Shown piece after piece: positions 36,801 through 45,298 of a stretch of 64,000 nt of DNA (the stretch's first letter is position 1; each line of letters begins with the position of its first letter). Made by a program: the position numbers and the translations under genes. Origin of the DNA: Mucilaginibacter flavus (GTDB taxonomy: Bacteria; Bacteroidota; Bacteroidia; Sphingobacteriales; Sphingobacteriaceae); contig NZ_JAUFPS010000026.1 in the NCBI RefSeq assembly GCF_030409315.1, positions 90,008 through 154,007 on the forward strand, in the 5' to 3' direction. The notes beneath the pieces are model-generated. The model did no database searches. It saw nothing but the letters and a program-made list of their open reading frames with translations, and was not told where the DNA came from.

Positions 36801-38351
36801 TTCTGAAAGAAAATTTTTAGTTGAATCGGGCGCCGGGAACAAACCGTTGCCCATCACTTGCTTAATAGCCTCAACCTCCTCTTTGTCCATTTGCCGGTCA
36901 ATGCTTAGCCAGCTTTTTTCGCCGGTTAGGGCTACCTGCAAATCAAGGCTTTTTAGCATGTTTGCATTAACCGGGAATTGATTGAAATTAAATGGCATGC
37001 TGAATTTGACGAGCCTGCTACCTCCCTGTAACACCAATTGGGGCGATGCGATGGCAAAGCCTATTTGGGTATTATTGGGTGGGGTTAGTTCGGCTTGTCT
37101 TTGGCTTATAAACTCGCAGATATTATTTGGCGCGGTGCGTATTACGCCCCCCGAGCCGAAGGTGGCCCATTTAGGATTTGGACCGGTGAATTTAGCCCCT
37201 TCGCCATCCATTGAATTTGCTACCGGATTAGCATACATCGCGGCAACTGTTTTTTGGGCTTCATCGGCGCTAACCGGTGTTTTTTGAATGAATATATTTT
37301 TAAGTTCCTTTACACTTGCCTGGTTAATAACAAAATCGGCTTCGGTACGGTAAACCTGTTCGGTACCGGCCGCGTCTTTTCCTGCCGATAAAGAGGTGCC
37401 CTGCGGCAAATCATACTCAGCAATGTTTTGGGCCAGTTGAAATATTACAAATACCTTGTCGGGGACGGCCGGTTTTTCGGCCAGGCGTAATACATCGCGG
37501 TAGTAAAAATCAAGCATACGCCCTGTAAGCCCGTTCATTTGTTCCTGCGCAAGCCCAAATAACTGAAGAAACGCGATATACAGTGCCATATAAGGCTGAT
37601 GCGATGGATATTGCGTTATGGCAAAAGTTAGGTAGCCGGGTGCATCATCAACAATGTTGCTGATAACGCTGAAAAATGCCTGGAAAATATCGTCAACATA
37701 AGGTACAGCGTTTAAGATGCGGTCTTCTGGTGTTGTGCCCAGGTAGGTATCAAACTCGGGGTTAACGGTAGCGTTTAAACCCCATTCGTCCTTGTTTTGC
37801 AGTTTTGAAAAATCAATATTTAAAACAGTTTTTGAATCAACTACTATAAAGCCTTCTTCATAAGCGATTAATTTTTTAAGCTGATCGCTCAATGACGATT
37901 TAATTGCCAGGTCAATATCGGTGTGTAAAGGGTTTTGCGGAATCGCGGCAGTGTACCATTGGTCAATTTGCGTGGCGATGGCTACTATCTGGTTAAGCAA
38001 ATCGGTGTATAACTCAACCGATGGGTTAAGCAATATTTGCTCGCTGATGTTTTCATAATCACTTTTAATTTTATCCAGCTTAACTGATGCTATGGATGCC
38101 GCAATTACGGCCATGTCTCTTTTAAAAAACTCAACCCAGCTAACTTTTGCAGGCGGGGTAGTATCATTTACCTCATCGCCGGGCATATCATAAAACCTGA
38201 TCTGATTTGCATAGGATGCGGCAAATGATAGTAAATCCTCAAAGCTTCTGCCATCAATCGACACATAAGATGGGTCGAGGGCTTTAAGATAACGCTCCAA
38301 CTGGCCCGAACCCTTTAGCATTATTTCGTTGTGGCAATTACAGTTTTCCAT
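33819..38351 (-). CDS. Giant baseplate J-like protein (Afp11-like) with disordered tail
   Basis: A 1510-aa baseplate protein. The C-terminal third holds the J/gp47-like region, with KKRAVTPWDYERLVLEQFPQVFKVK followed by a Cys-rich patch (CIPNVDPACLCPDPP) and FINFIQQ/FITDFL segments. The middle has repeated beta-rich domains. The last ~160 residues are unusual: a Pro/Ala-rich hinge (PAPAPASAPGAVAIPAP), an acidic stretch, a Lys/Ala amphipathic helix (about 1440-1470) and a polar end. The Afp11-like protein is the main wedge of the baseplate. Longer than typical homologues (around 1000-1300 aa) because of added domains and tail. Confidence 0.85.
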   Translation of the reverse strand: MENCNCHNEIMLKGSGQLERYLKALDPSYVSIDGRSFEDLLSFAASYANQIRFYDMPGDEVNDTTPPAKVSWVEFFKRDMAVIAASIASVKLDKIKSDYENISEQILLNPSVELYTDLLNQIVAIATQIDQWYTAAIPQNPLHTDIDLAIKSSLSDQLKKLIAYEEGFIVVDSKTVLNIDFSKLQNKDEWGLNATVNPEFDTYLGTTPEDRILNAVPYVDDIFQAFFSVISNIVDDAPGYLTFAITQYPSHQPYMALYIAFLQLFGLAQEQMNGLTGRMLDFYYRDVLRLAEKPAVPDKVFVIFQLAQNIAEYDLPQGTSLSAGKDAAGTEQVYRTEADFVINQASVKELKNIFIQKTPVSADEAQKTVAAMYANPVANSMDGEGAKFTGPNPKWATFGSGGVIRTAPNNICEFISQRQAELTPPNNTQIGFAIASPQLVLQGGSRLVKFSMPFNFNQFPVNANMLKSLDLQVALTGEKSWLSIDRQMDKEEVEAIKQVMGNGLFPAPDSTKNFLSESGFFLAQENDENGKPGIGALYIFMPIAEQGIVAFNTKTHTGSYQTEYPVVQVLIGSGLGFPTSFFHDLTVDKLSIAVQVGSINGLNNKGQDINNDGLKKINIQTDSGLVTPGKPFDPFTKVPYQGMSFYVESDEVFNKPLGQLTVNITKSIPEVPDSNYYFPYTVSVLARNNWKQLVDHYGQTFTTNSLTFNILNVANKEDAGQAVELNQIKESAVAYYHYPISLDRLPIEHYTGYDISAYKNFIRIDNQATFDDDIQSLVQDAPKFQIQGISLSYQSVLTALDPKVDQFFHIYPFGTVETYITPASTETVNKQLLLQQKPLMVDAKNILLPQFTFLNPTAVYNDIASGKVSDIRTELFIRSAQYTGDETLDRLIYDASGLNKRIKGGNNQYSNTVQEEGLLYIGLEKLQPLQTLSLLFEFAPGSAVDEDDDPPVINWSYLIYNEWRPLEAEDLLSDSTYGFQTTGIVKLNVPADANDNHTIVKDGLYWFCASVTNQSNRIPQLIDVIAQAAEVVFYDQGNSPAHYDNALPAGSISKLSVAVAQVKSVTQPYASFDGKHKEQGKEYYTRVSERLRHKKRAVTPWDYERLVLEQFPQVFKVKCIPNVDPACLCPDPPALMTERNVDHLVKTKCCGPVKSSANVLLVPVPNLKNDNAANPLQPKTSRLTLIEIVKFLTPLTSPFVTVHAKNPVYEQVIVFFRVKFLSGIDKGYYLQKLNEEIVQYLTPWAFNDGIEADFGKKIYASAIINFIQQRSYVDFITDFLMGVCRDECCVPDTADTTAVTAENFVTDLNQVSSCNDIEAFLKNQGYFVGDVIAEPSTQMSLLVSAPKHIILLYEEPKQLTVCEKLLIKAPLPIHFPPPVVVETTTSPAPAPASAPGAVAIPAPTGEGKPFAATVDDTPNTDEVKEVAPEEAPVAEHKHNTIEETIENSAKLLGAQTKNIAEKGIAAVKKAEDFIKNVVKGKSSGSAQVDPEPENKALPPADDQSSNDKKS

Positions 38352-38428
38352 TTTTAAATGTATTTTGATGTGCAGGCTTTAAGAGCCGTTGATGTAAAAA
38401 ATCTATTTTATTGGCAGGGACAGCTTTT

Positions 38429-38845
38429 TTATGTAGAAATATTGGTGGCTTCGTTAATATAAAAAGGATACACATAGTTGTACCGGGTATTGGTTGTGAT
38501 GATGGTGTATTGTACATCAATGTTCAATACGCCATTGTTCTGATCGGGTACGGCTGTAACACTTTCCACAATGATCCTTGGTTCATTGTAAACCAAGGCA
38601 TCATTCACTATTTTTTGTACCATGGCAATGGTAGGGGCAACCATAACATCAAAAACGTAGGGTTGTAAATTGCAGCCAAAATTGGGCAGCATTACACGCT
38701 CGCCGTTTAAGGTTGATATGATGATCTGGATGCTGCTTTGTACATCGGCCTCGTTAGCCAGCATATCAACAGTTGCCGTTTCCCTGCGAAACGTTGGCGG
38801 AAAGCTCCAGCCTGTTCCTAAAAAAGTTTGGTTTGTAGTAGCCAT
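38429..38845 (-). CDS. Baseplate wedge protein, gp25/GPW family (Afp9-like)
   Basis: A 138-aa protein with the gp25 signature: FLGTGWSFPPTF near the start, SIQIIISTLNGERVMLPNFGCNL in the middle (the lysozyme-like fold segment), and PRIIVESVTAVPDQ with NVQYTI-like strands at the end. gp25 starts the sheath and fixes the baseplate core. It lies between the PAAR gene and the giant J-like gene, as in other eCIS. Confidence 0.93.
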   Translation of the reverse strand: MATTNQTFLGTGWSFPPTFRRETATVDMLANEADVQSSIQIIISTLNGERVMLPNFGCNLQPYVFDVMVAPTIAMVQKIVNDALVYNEPRIIVESVTAVPDQNNGVLNIDVQYTIITTNTRYNYVYPFYINEATNIST

Positions 38846-38864
38846 TTTTTAATTTTTTTAAACA

Positions 38865-39158
38865 TTAACCCCCAATTAACACGGTGGGGCAACCTAAAAC
38901 TATAGTGCCGCCATGCGCTGTTGAATCGCCCAGGCGCGCCGCCGGCTGACCGCCTATGAGTACTGTAGACGATCCCATTAAAATGCTATCTGGCGGCCCG
39001 CTGCATGTACACATGTTACCAGCTGTCGCGGCCGGCATGCCGCCAATTAACACGGTGGGAGCGCCGGGTGGCAGTATTGGCCCGCCTACGTGGGGCACAC
39101 CGCCGGGATTTACCATTGGGCAAACATGATTGTCAGATACACGGGCAGCTGGTGGCAT
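38865..39158 (-). CDS. PAAR-domain spike tip protein
   Basis: A 97-aa protein made almost wholly of PAAR repeats: repeated PTVLIGG motifs, MPPAARVSDNH at the start, and GMPAATAGNM and GQPAARLGDSTAHGG. It forms the sharp cone on the VgrG-like spike and usually binds a metal at the apex through His/Cys. There is no C-terminal toxin extension. It follows the spike gene by 24 bp. Confidence 0.95.
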   Translation of the reverse strand: MPPAARVSDNHVCPMVNPGGVPHVGGPILPPGAPTVLIGGMPAATAGNMCTCSGPPDSILMGSSTVLIGGQPAARLGDSTAHGGTIVLGCPTVLIGG

Positions 39159-39182
39159 ATTGGTATTGTTTATTATTAAACT

Positions 39183-40817
39183 TTAATTAATCATTACAGT
39201 GGTACCCTTTATAATCACATTGCCGGTGCCTGCCTGTATGGTAATGCCGCTTGGGTCCATTTTAATGCTGTTTTGATTTTCATCAGTCATGGCAAAAGCG
39301 CCCGAAGAATCATTAAGAATGATAGATTTCTCTCCTGTTGGCGTGGTTACAGATAGCGTGAGCCGGCTGTTGGTATCGTCGAAGATGAGTTTTATACCCT
39401 GCTTGCTTACAAAGCCATATTGCTCGGCACCGTTATCTACCGGTAAGGGCGATTTTTTTGAACTGCTGCTGTGCAGGTATCCTAAAATAACAGGCTCACG
39501 CGGATCATCGTTTAAAAAACCGAGGATCACTTCGTCGGTAGCTTGTGGGCGGAAATAAGTTCCGCGATTGGCGCCCGCGTCAAGCGTGGCAACCCTGGCC
39601 CAAATGCCATCGTTGCCCGATGTGATGGTAGGTACCTGTACCTTTACACGGTACTGACTTTGATCGGTATCGTTAACATCAAGCACGGTTCCGATAAGCA
39701 AGCCATTAACGCCGGGCAATAAGCCCGAGGTAGGCTTGTTCATCACATCCTCTTTTTTGTAAAACCATTCCTCGCTCCAGCCAAACTGCACATCGGTAGA
39801 CCAAAATCCATCAAAAATGTGCATCACGCCGCTTACAAACACATTGCCGTTAAAACGATCGCCAACGCCGGCAAGGGTTATCATAGTGCCTGGTTTTACC
39901 TTGGCGTTTCCCTGGATGCGCACACGACCAACATTTTTTGAAAGGTGATTGCGCATCTCATAAGCGTCGGCCCAGTTTTGCAGCTGCGGCTGGGTTAAAT
40001 GCCCGGGGTGGTTTAACTGCACCTGCGCATTAAGCACGGTAGCAAGGTCCGAAACCTGGATATTGCCGTTATCACTGAATGATGTGCTACCGGGACTCGA
40101 TTGTTCAAGCTGTTGCTGTGTATAATCCCATGAAATACCCGATACTGAAGAAAACTGGCGACGTGCGTCCATCTCGGCTTCAAACTCAAAAATGCTTTGC
40201 CCGTAAGTAGCGGTTAACAACGGTGAGCCACTTGTAGTTGGCTTTTTAACAACCAGTTTGCCATCGTCGGTAAGTACCAGCATGCCATTGGCTTCGGCCC
40301 GGGTGAGGATAAAATCCCAGTTGGTGGCGTCAAACTGCACCAGTTGAGGTTGGGTTACGCCGGTATCATCAATATCGGTAGCCAGGCTGCCGGCCAGGGT
40401 TGTAATTACATCACTGTCCTTTTGGTTAATGTAGTACGCGCTGTTGCGGTTTGCAGTTAATGTTATGGCCTGGTCCTTAGCTTCGATGGTAAGCAGCGAT
40501 GCCCCGTTTTGCTTTGCCTTAATGGCATGTTTTACAATGATGCCCTTAAAAACGGTGTCGGTTTGACCATGATAGCCTAACTGAACTTCTATGGTGCTGC
40601 CCGGCTTGTAGGTATCGTCATCGCTAAGCGGGAAGTCGGCATCAGAAGCCGATCCATCTAAAAACACAATTTTAGCGGATGATATCTTATTGAAAGTTTT
40701 ATTTACCAAAATCCGCGAAAGCAAAACACTGGTACTTAACGCGGTTCCGTTAATGAGAACCTGTTGGGTAACCAAATCTGTTGCCTGCGCGGCGCCCGGT
40801 GGTAAACTATCTAACAT
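39183..40817 (-). CDS. VgrG-like spike protein (Afp8-like)
   Basis: A 544-aa protein. The N-terminal half is the gp27/GPD-like hub (TIEVQLGYHGQTDTVFKGIIV, ARRQFSSVSGISWDY). From about 365 is the gp5-type OB fold, with GTVLDVNDTDQSQYRVKVQVP and GANRGTYFRPQATDEVILGFL. The end is a short beta-helix spike (repeated MDPSGITIQAG-like strands). It has no toxin extension. It trimerises at the centre of the baseplate and carries the PAAR tip. Confidence 0.94.
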   Translation of the reverse strand: MLDSLPPGAAQATDLVTQQVLINGTALSTSVLLSRILVNKTFNKISSAKIVFLDGSASDADFPLSDDDTYKPGSTIEVQLGYHGQTDTVFKGIIVKHAIKAKQNGASLLTIEAKDQAITLTANRNSAYYINQKDSDVITTLAGSLATDIDDTGVTQPQLVQFDATNWDFILTRAEANGMLVLTDDGKLVVKKPTTSGSPLLTATYGQSIFEFEAEMDARRQFSSVSGISWDYTQQQLEQSSPGSTSFSDNGNIQVSDLATVLNAQVQLNHPGHLTQPQLQNWADAYEMRNHLSKNVGRVRIQGNAKVKPGTMITLAGVGDRFNGNVFVSGVMHIFDGFWSTDVQFGWSEEWFYKKEDVMNKPTSGLLPGVNGLLIGTVLDVNDTDQSQYRVKVQVPTITSGNDGIWARVATLDAGANRGTYFRPQATDEVILGFLNDDPREPVILGYLHSSSSKKSPLPVDNGAEQYGFVSKQGIKLIFDDTNSRLTLSVTTPTGEKSIILNDSSGAFAMTDENQNSIKMDPSGITIQAGTGNVIIKGTTVMIN

Positions 40818-40843
40818 AACTTAACTGATTAAATTTTTTGTTT

Positions 40844-41527
40844 CTATTTGTTTGAAATCGGCGGGAAAATGAGCGAGCTGCCTGCCGTAAGCTTCCTGAA
40901 GTTTTTAAGCTTGTTAACCTTAGCCACCTGCAAATAATAGCTTTGATCTTTATATATCCGGTTGGTTAATAAAGGCAACAGATCCCATTGTTTTACCGGC
41001 ACGGTATGCGTAAGATCGGGCGAGGATAGCATGCTTAATATGCCGCCCAAAGCCTGCGGCGTACGCTCGGTAAAGGTGGCGCTTATCTTGGCCCGTATCG
41101 GTAGGCCGAACATATCAAACATGGTGTAGGTAACCGTTGATGATTTTAAAGAGCAATTGCAGATAAACAAACCATACTGTATCAACAGGTAATTAGGCTT
41201 ATGAATTAAGCCATTGATGGTAGTTGTAGCTGCCCTAAACAGCAACACCTGCGCCGTAACCGGAATTTTTACGCCATTGGTATTTACCCCGGTTCCGTCA
41301 AGCGTAAGATCGATGGTAAATGTACGGGGCTGTATGCCGATAAAAGTAGGATCGGTACCGGCCTGGCCTACGGGCTTCTTTTCGTTCCAGTCAATGGTTT
41401 CGTTAATAGCTATATTTTCTGGATTAAACATGGCCAGGAACGGCACCCCTAAACTGGGAATCCCATTTTCATCAGTTGATATTATCTTGAGGTTGAAGGG
41501 CAACATTGCCGCGCTTTGCGTATCCAT
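40844..41527 (-). CDS. eCIS baseplate adaptor with LysM-like end (Afp7-like)
   Basis: A 227-aa protein whose N-terminal two thirds match phage tail/hub adaptor proteins (EKKPVGQAGTDPTF, FMLPIRAKISATFTE-like strands). The C-terminus is LysM-like: YLQVAKVNKLKNFRKLTAGSSLIFPP. In phage and eCIS such proteins join the tube to the hub. Its ATG shares one base with the stop of the DUF5908 gene (TGATG), so the two are translationally coupled. Confidence 0.88.
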   Translation of the reverse strand: MDTQSAAMLPFNLKIISTDENGIPSLGVPFLAMFNPENIAINETIDWNEKKPVGQAGTDPTFIGIQPRTFTIDLTLDGTGVNTNGVKIPVTAQVLLFRAATTTINGLIHKPNYLLIQYGLFICNCSLKSSTVTYTMFDMFGLPIRAKISATFTERTPQALGGILSMLSSPDLTHTVPVKQWDLLPLLTNRIYKDQSYYLQVAKVNKLKNFRKLTAGSSLIFPPISNK

Positions 41528-41685
41528 CAGCGTTCGTTTTTTTCTTTAATTATTTCGAGTATTTTTTCAATAGCTTCATATTCCAAACTATTGTTTGTTG
41601 CCGCCGGCGCCGGCTGGCTCCCCTGGCTCACCGGCGCTGTATCAACTATCGTCCGGATAATTACTTCGTTTATCTGTACAGGCAT
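41527..41685 (-). CDS. DUF5908 small eCIS protein
   Basis: A 52-aa protein starting MPVQINEVIIRTIV, followed by a Pro/Ala/Gln-rich linker and a C-terminal amphipathic helix, IEKILEIIKEKNER. DUF5908 proteins of this size lie between tube and LysM genes in many Bacteroidota eCIS, where their N-terminal strand is thought to add to the baseplate core. It starts 6 bp after the tube-initiator gene and its stop overlaps the next ATG, so the reading frame is well supported even though it is very short. Confidence 0.88.
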   Translation of the reverse strand: MPVQINEVIIRTIVDTAPVSQGSQPAPAATNNSLEYEAIEKILEIIKEKNER

Positions 41686-41691
41686 AGCGTT

Positions 41692-42159
41692 TTACATTTT
41701 TCGTTCAAAATATTGGTAGGCAAGCTCAATGGTTTCAACAGCCACCGAGTTATCCGCGGCCCTGAAATCAGATGTAGACCATTTTAACGGGTAGGCTTGC
41801 ACCACATTCCATACGGCGTGGGGCTGGCCTGCTTCATCCATCAGTGTTATCAGCATATCAGATGGTTTAAAGTCATAAATTACCACTGTAAAAAAAGTGT
41901 TTATAGCCGAATTAAACCAATCGAGCAAGGCCGTACCTTTTAACAATCCTCTTTTTAAAACCAGGTTTGGATACTTGGCTCTTTTGGGCAGTTTGTAAAC
42001 AAACCTGTTCTCGCCTCCTTCGCGCAGCTCGTCTACTTCAATTTCAACGGTTAAGCCGCTCACTTCCTGGAAACGTTGTTCGGTATCGCTATCGGCGCCG
42101 GTTACACCAACAAATTCAACTTTAAAGTAAAAGCCACCCGGTGGATAATAGGTTGCCAT
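41692..42159 (-). CDS. Tube protein 2 (Afp5-like tube initiator)
   Basis: A 155-aa protein of the gp19 tube fold: RFQEVSGLTVEIEVDELREGG, LVLKRGLL and DFRAADNSVAVETIELAYQYFERKM. It is the second of two tube paralogues; in Afp/Pvc the longer paralogue (Afp5) caps the baseplate end and starts the tube. It is only about 30% identical to its neighbour by eye, so it is a distinct role, not a recent copy. One base separates the two genes. Confidence 0.92.
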   Translation of the reverse strand: MATYYPPGGFYFKVEFVGVTGADSDTEQRFQEVSGLTVEIEVDELREGGENRFVYKLPKRAKYPNLVLKRGLLKGTALLDWFNSAINTFFTVVIYDFKPSDMLITLMDEAGQPHAVWNVVQAYPLKWSTSDFRAADNSVAVETIELAYQYFERKM

Positions 42160-42160
42160 T

Positions 42161-42598
42161 TTACATCGCGGCTACTTTCATACCTTCGTGCACCAGTTCA
42201 ATTGATTCAATCGCTATTTCGTTACCGGTAGCTTTTAAACCCGGACCTTCAATTTTAACCGGCCATGCCTGTGTTATGCTCCAAACAAAAACGGGATTGT
42301 TTTCGTCATTCAGTAAGGTAATTGTAAGGTCCCTGCGGTCGACGCCGGGATTGCCGCTGTTGTTAAGCCAGTCGTAAAAATTGTTGTCTTTTTCTATGTA
42401 TCCTTTTTTCAAAGTGATATTGCTTGCTTTTTTAAGCCCCGGTCTTTTAAGCGGTAAGGTAGTGTATGACATTAGGCCGTCACGATAATCAATTGCCTGT
42501 ACCTCTTGCGTAAGTCCGCTTACTTCTGAAAAACCTATAGGTGCCCCGCCGCCCAATGAAACACTGAAATGGAAGACTGGAATTGGATAATTTGCCAT
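42161..42598 (-). CDS. Tube protein 1 (main inner tube, Afp1-like)
   Basis: A 145-aa protein of the gp19/Hcp-like tube fold: FHFSVSLGG, GFSEVSGLTQEVQAIDYRDG, ITLKKGYIEKDNNFYDWLN and the end NEIAIESIELVHEGMKVAAM. Hexameric rings of it stack to form the tube that holds the cargo. It sits just after the sheath gene, as is usual. Confidence 0.95.
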   Translation of the reverse strand: MANYPIPVFHFSVSLGGGAPIGFSEVSGLTQEVQAIDYRDGLMSYTTLPLKRPGLKKASNITLKKGYIEKDNNFYDWLNNSGNPGVDRRDLTITLLNDENNPVFVWSITQAWPVKIEGPGLKATGNEIAIESIELVHEGMKVAAM

Positions 42599-42652
42599 TT
42601 TATATTGTTTTTGATCTATTTTATAATACTGTTAAATACTTGTTATTCGCGA

Positions 42653-44092
42653 TTAGGAGGTTTGCAGCATTTGTTCAAAACGAAGCACCACAAACTCAGC
42701 AGGACGTGCTACGGCCATTCCAATTTCGATGATCATTTTTCCTTCCAGGATATCAAACGATGTCATGGTGCTGCCCAGGCCTACATTTACAAAATAGGCC
42801 TGATCTGGCTTAGCGCCGGCAAGCGCACCATCGCGCCATTTCAAAAACAGGTAGTTTGAAATCATTGCCTGTACCTTAACCCAGGTTGCCGCGGTATTAG
42901 GTTCAAATACAAATGAGGCGGTTGAGTTTTTGATAGATTGTTCAACGGTGATAAAAAAGCGGCGAACGTTAATATATCTCCATTCATTGTCGTTACCATC
43001 AAGTGTGCGTGCACCCATAACCAGTGTGCCAAAATTGGGTGAGTTTAAAATAGCGTTTACCGATTTGCCGCTCTGGTCGTTCACATTCAGCAAGTCCTGT
43101 TCGCCGCGCGTTACCGATACCACTGCTTTGTTTACCGCATTTAAGGAAACGTTTGCAGGTGCTTTCCAAACACCCCTGGTGGCATCAACATTACAATAAA
43201 CACCCGCAATAGCCGCCGAAGGAGGCAGGGTAATAAAATAACCCTGGTATTGTGTAAGTATGGCATTGTATAATAACGAAGCTGTGGTTTTAAGCGAACC
43301 AAGCGTTGCACCGGCGTTGGGGCTTGCTGGGTTAGGCACTGCGCCGTTAACGGTATAGGTGGTTATGGTATGGGCGTCAAAATCAAACTGGTAATTATAT
43401 GATGTTTGCAGGAAGGGGTAATAAACTGCTCCGTATGAGCTTTCTGGTTGCCCGGCAGGTAATGGGCCAATGGTAGCACCGGTATCTGAGGCTACCGAGC
43501 TGGTGCTTTTAGGCACAGTTGTGGTAGCGGTATCAATAATGGCAAACCTATCGCCCAGGGTTGATGCCTGCAAAAGCATGGCCTCGTTAAAAGTATTTGG
43601 TGTTGGCGAGTATGCGGCTTCGGGGCATAGTAAAATAGTAGGCCCTTCTGTTGTGCCAAGCGTTGTAAGTCCGGCTTCCAGATCGGCCTCCAAAATACTG
43701 CCGGTGTACTTGCCAACCGATACAATGTAGCAGCGTGTACCGCCGTTTGCAAAGTAAAGTTTTACCGCATGGTACAAAATATGTTTACTCAGGCTGGCGT
43801 TGGTAAACGTTAGTTTGGCAGTGTAGCCGGTTGTTTTTCCGCCCGATTGTTGCTCATCTACCGCTATGGTAAGGTTTGCGGCGCTTTCAATATCGGGCCC
43901 TCCAAAATATTGAATATAATCGGCCATGCTATTGATGGGCGTGGGCACCCCGGCCAGATCGTCTGTTGCCAGGTTGGTAGCTATCTGCGTATAGCCTATA
44001 AAAGCGGGTACAGCAGATTCTACTTCTGCAATTGAAGGTGGTAAGGTGGATATTTCTTCTACATATACACCTGGAGATCTGTAATTTGCCAT
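42653..44092 (-). CDS. Contractile sheath protein (Afp2-4-like)
   Basis: A 479-aa sheath subunit. The start YRSPGVYVEEISTLPPSIAEVESAVPAFIGYT is the hallmark of phage/eCIS sheath proteins. The C-terminal domain includes WRYINVRRFFITVEQSIKNSTASFVFEPN and ends LEGKMIIEIGMAVARPAEFVVLRF, also conserved. There is a single sheath gene, whereas Afp and PVC carry three. The sheath contracts on contact and drives the tube. Confidence 0.96.
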   Translation of the reverse strand: MANYRSPGVYVEEISTLPPSIAEVESAVPAFIGYTQIATNLATDDLAGVPTPINSMADYIQYFGGPDIESAANLTIAVDEQQSGGKTTGYTAKLTFTNASLSKHILYHAVKLYFANGGTRCYIVSVGKYTGSILEADLEAGLTTLGTTEGPTILLCPEAAYSPTPNTFNEAMLLQASTLGDRFAIIDTATTTVPKSTSSVASDTGATIGPLPAGQPESSYGAVYYPFLQTSYNYQFDFDAHTITTYTVNGAVPNPASPNAGATLGSLKTTASLLYNAILTQYQGYFITLPPSAAIAGVYCNVDATRGVWKAPANVSLNAVNKAVVSVTRGEQDLLNVNDQSGKSVNAILNSPNFGTLVMGARTLDGNDNEWRYINVRRFFITVEQSIKNSTASFVFEPNTAATWVKVQAMISNYLFLKWRDGALAGAKPDQAYFVNVGLGSTMTSFDILEGKMIIEIGMAVARPAEFVVLRFEQMLQTS

Positions 44093-44105
44093 TTTTTATT
44101 GTTTT

Positions 44106-45290
44106 TTAAAGTGATATAAATATGTCTGAGTAAATAGCAGGAGGGCTGCTGGCGTTAATAATGCCTGTTGATGGATAAGCCAGGCTCGATTTAACTTCGG
44201 TTTTATTGGTTGTAAAGTGTTTGTACAGCGTAAAAATGAGTGGCGCCCCGGTAGTACTGGTGGATAGGGTATATTTTTCCTGTAGCGGGATGTTAGCCAG
44301 CGATACAAACACAAAATTTAAGTCGGTATTGGAAGCCAGTTTGAATTTGATAGTGGCATCGTTGCAAGTAATACTAAGCTGGTTGATATAATCTGTTTTT
44401 TGCGCGGGCGTTAACTTGGCCATCTCCAGGTAAATAGGACTGGTAGTTTGCAGCTGTATGTTGTAGCGCCACAAGGTTGGCCGGTTTTTAAACAAAACGG
44501 TATAGTTTGGCCTGGCCGGCAGTAATGATTGATCCGGTTCAACCACCCTGTAATTCGCAGGCAGTGTAGCCGCAAGGGAGAGCTCGATAACGCCGAACAC
44601 CGCCTGGTTGGCCATGGTACCCAAAAAGTAAAAGGTATCGGTAACCGCGTTGCTGATCAATAACTGACAACGCCCTGATGGAAATGCCGAAAGATCAAAT
44701 TTCAACATTGAGTTGGTGCCCTGCACAATAACCGATGCCGCGTTAATTGTTAAGCCGGTTAAAAGATGTTTAACTACCGCCTGGGCCGGCGTTACAACGC
44801 CTGCAAAGCTGTAGCTGTAATAGGCATCAGATTTTTTTACCTGGTCGGTATTCCCATCAACACCCAATTTATTTTTTGATAGATGCAGGTTGGTGCGTAA
44901 GGCGGCGTTATCAACTACCTGATTGCTGAAATAATAAATATTGTCGGCTGTAAGCTGTGTTGGCAGTAAGTCAAAATTTATAGCGTCGGGGTTATTCAGC
45001 AGTATGAAAAAGCTGAGTTTATCGGTATTGGTAACCCTGTTTTTTAAAAGCGAATTACCGGGAACATTTGTACCCTGGGTGCGGGCCATAATGGTAAAAC
45101 CGCCGGTGGTATCCGTGTTTTTAAACACCATGTTTTTTGCCTTTAAAAAAGTAAGGCATTCGTCAGTGGGCAGTATGGTGAAATCCAGCTTCGGCGTAGT
45201 AGTGTATGCCGCGCAAATGCCATTATTATAAAACAATTGCATTACCGATAAGGTGAGCAGGGGCGAATATTTGAGTGTTAGCGTTGCCAT
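44106..45290 (-). CDS. eCIS protein of unknown role between cap and sheath genes
   Basis: A 394-aa protein without signal peptide or membrane segment. It has a beta-rich look with many Asn/Thr/Leu strands (for example LTADNIYYFSNQVVDN, YRVVEPDQSLLPARPNYTVLF). I see no recognisable fibre repeats. Proteins of similar size stand at this place in Bacteroidota eCIS, between DUF4255 and sheath genes. It could be a cap adaptor, a sheath cofactor or a fibre-like part. The place and operon spacing (8 bp before, 13 bp after) support that it belongs to the particle; the role is not known to me. Confidence 0.75.
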   Translation of the reverse strand: MATLTLKYSPLLTLSVMQLFYNNGICAAYTTTPKLDFTILPTDECLTFLKAKNMVFKNTDTTGGFTIMARTQGTNVPGNSLLKNRVTNTDKLSFFILLNNPDAINFDLLPTQLTADNIYYFSNQVVDNAALRTNLHLSKNKLGVDGNTDQVKKSDAYYSYSFAGVVTPAQAVVKHLLTGLTINAASVIVQGTNSMLKFDLSAFPSGRCQLLISNAVTDTFYFLGTMANQAVFGVIELSLAATLPANYRVVEPDQSLLPARPNYTVLFKNRPTLWRYNIQLQTTSPIYLEMAKLTPAQKTDYINQLSITCNDATIKFKLASNTDLNFVFVSLANIPLQEKYTLSTSTTGAPLIFTLYKHFTTNKTEVKSSLAYPSTGIINASSPPAIYSDIFISL

Positions 45291-45298
45291 AATTTTAA

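Noticed and set aside
39005-39190. Plus-strand frame opposite the PAAR gene
   Set aside because: A shadow of the G+C-rich PAAR repeats.
44096-44314. Minus-strand frame inside the 394-aa gene in another frame
   Set aside because: It overlaps entirely with a well-supported gene and has no own features.
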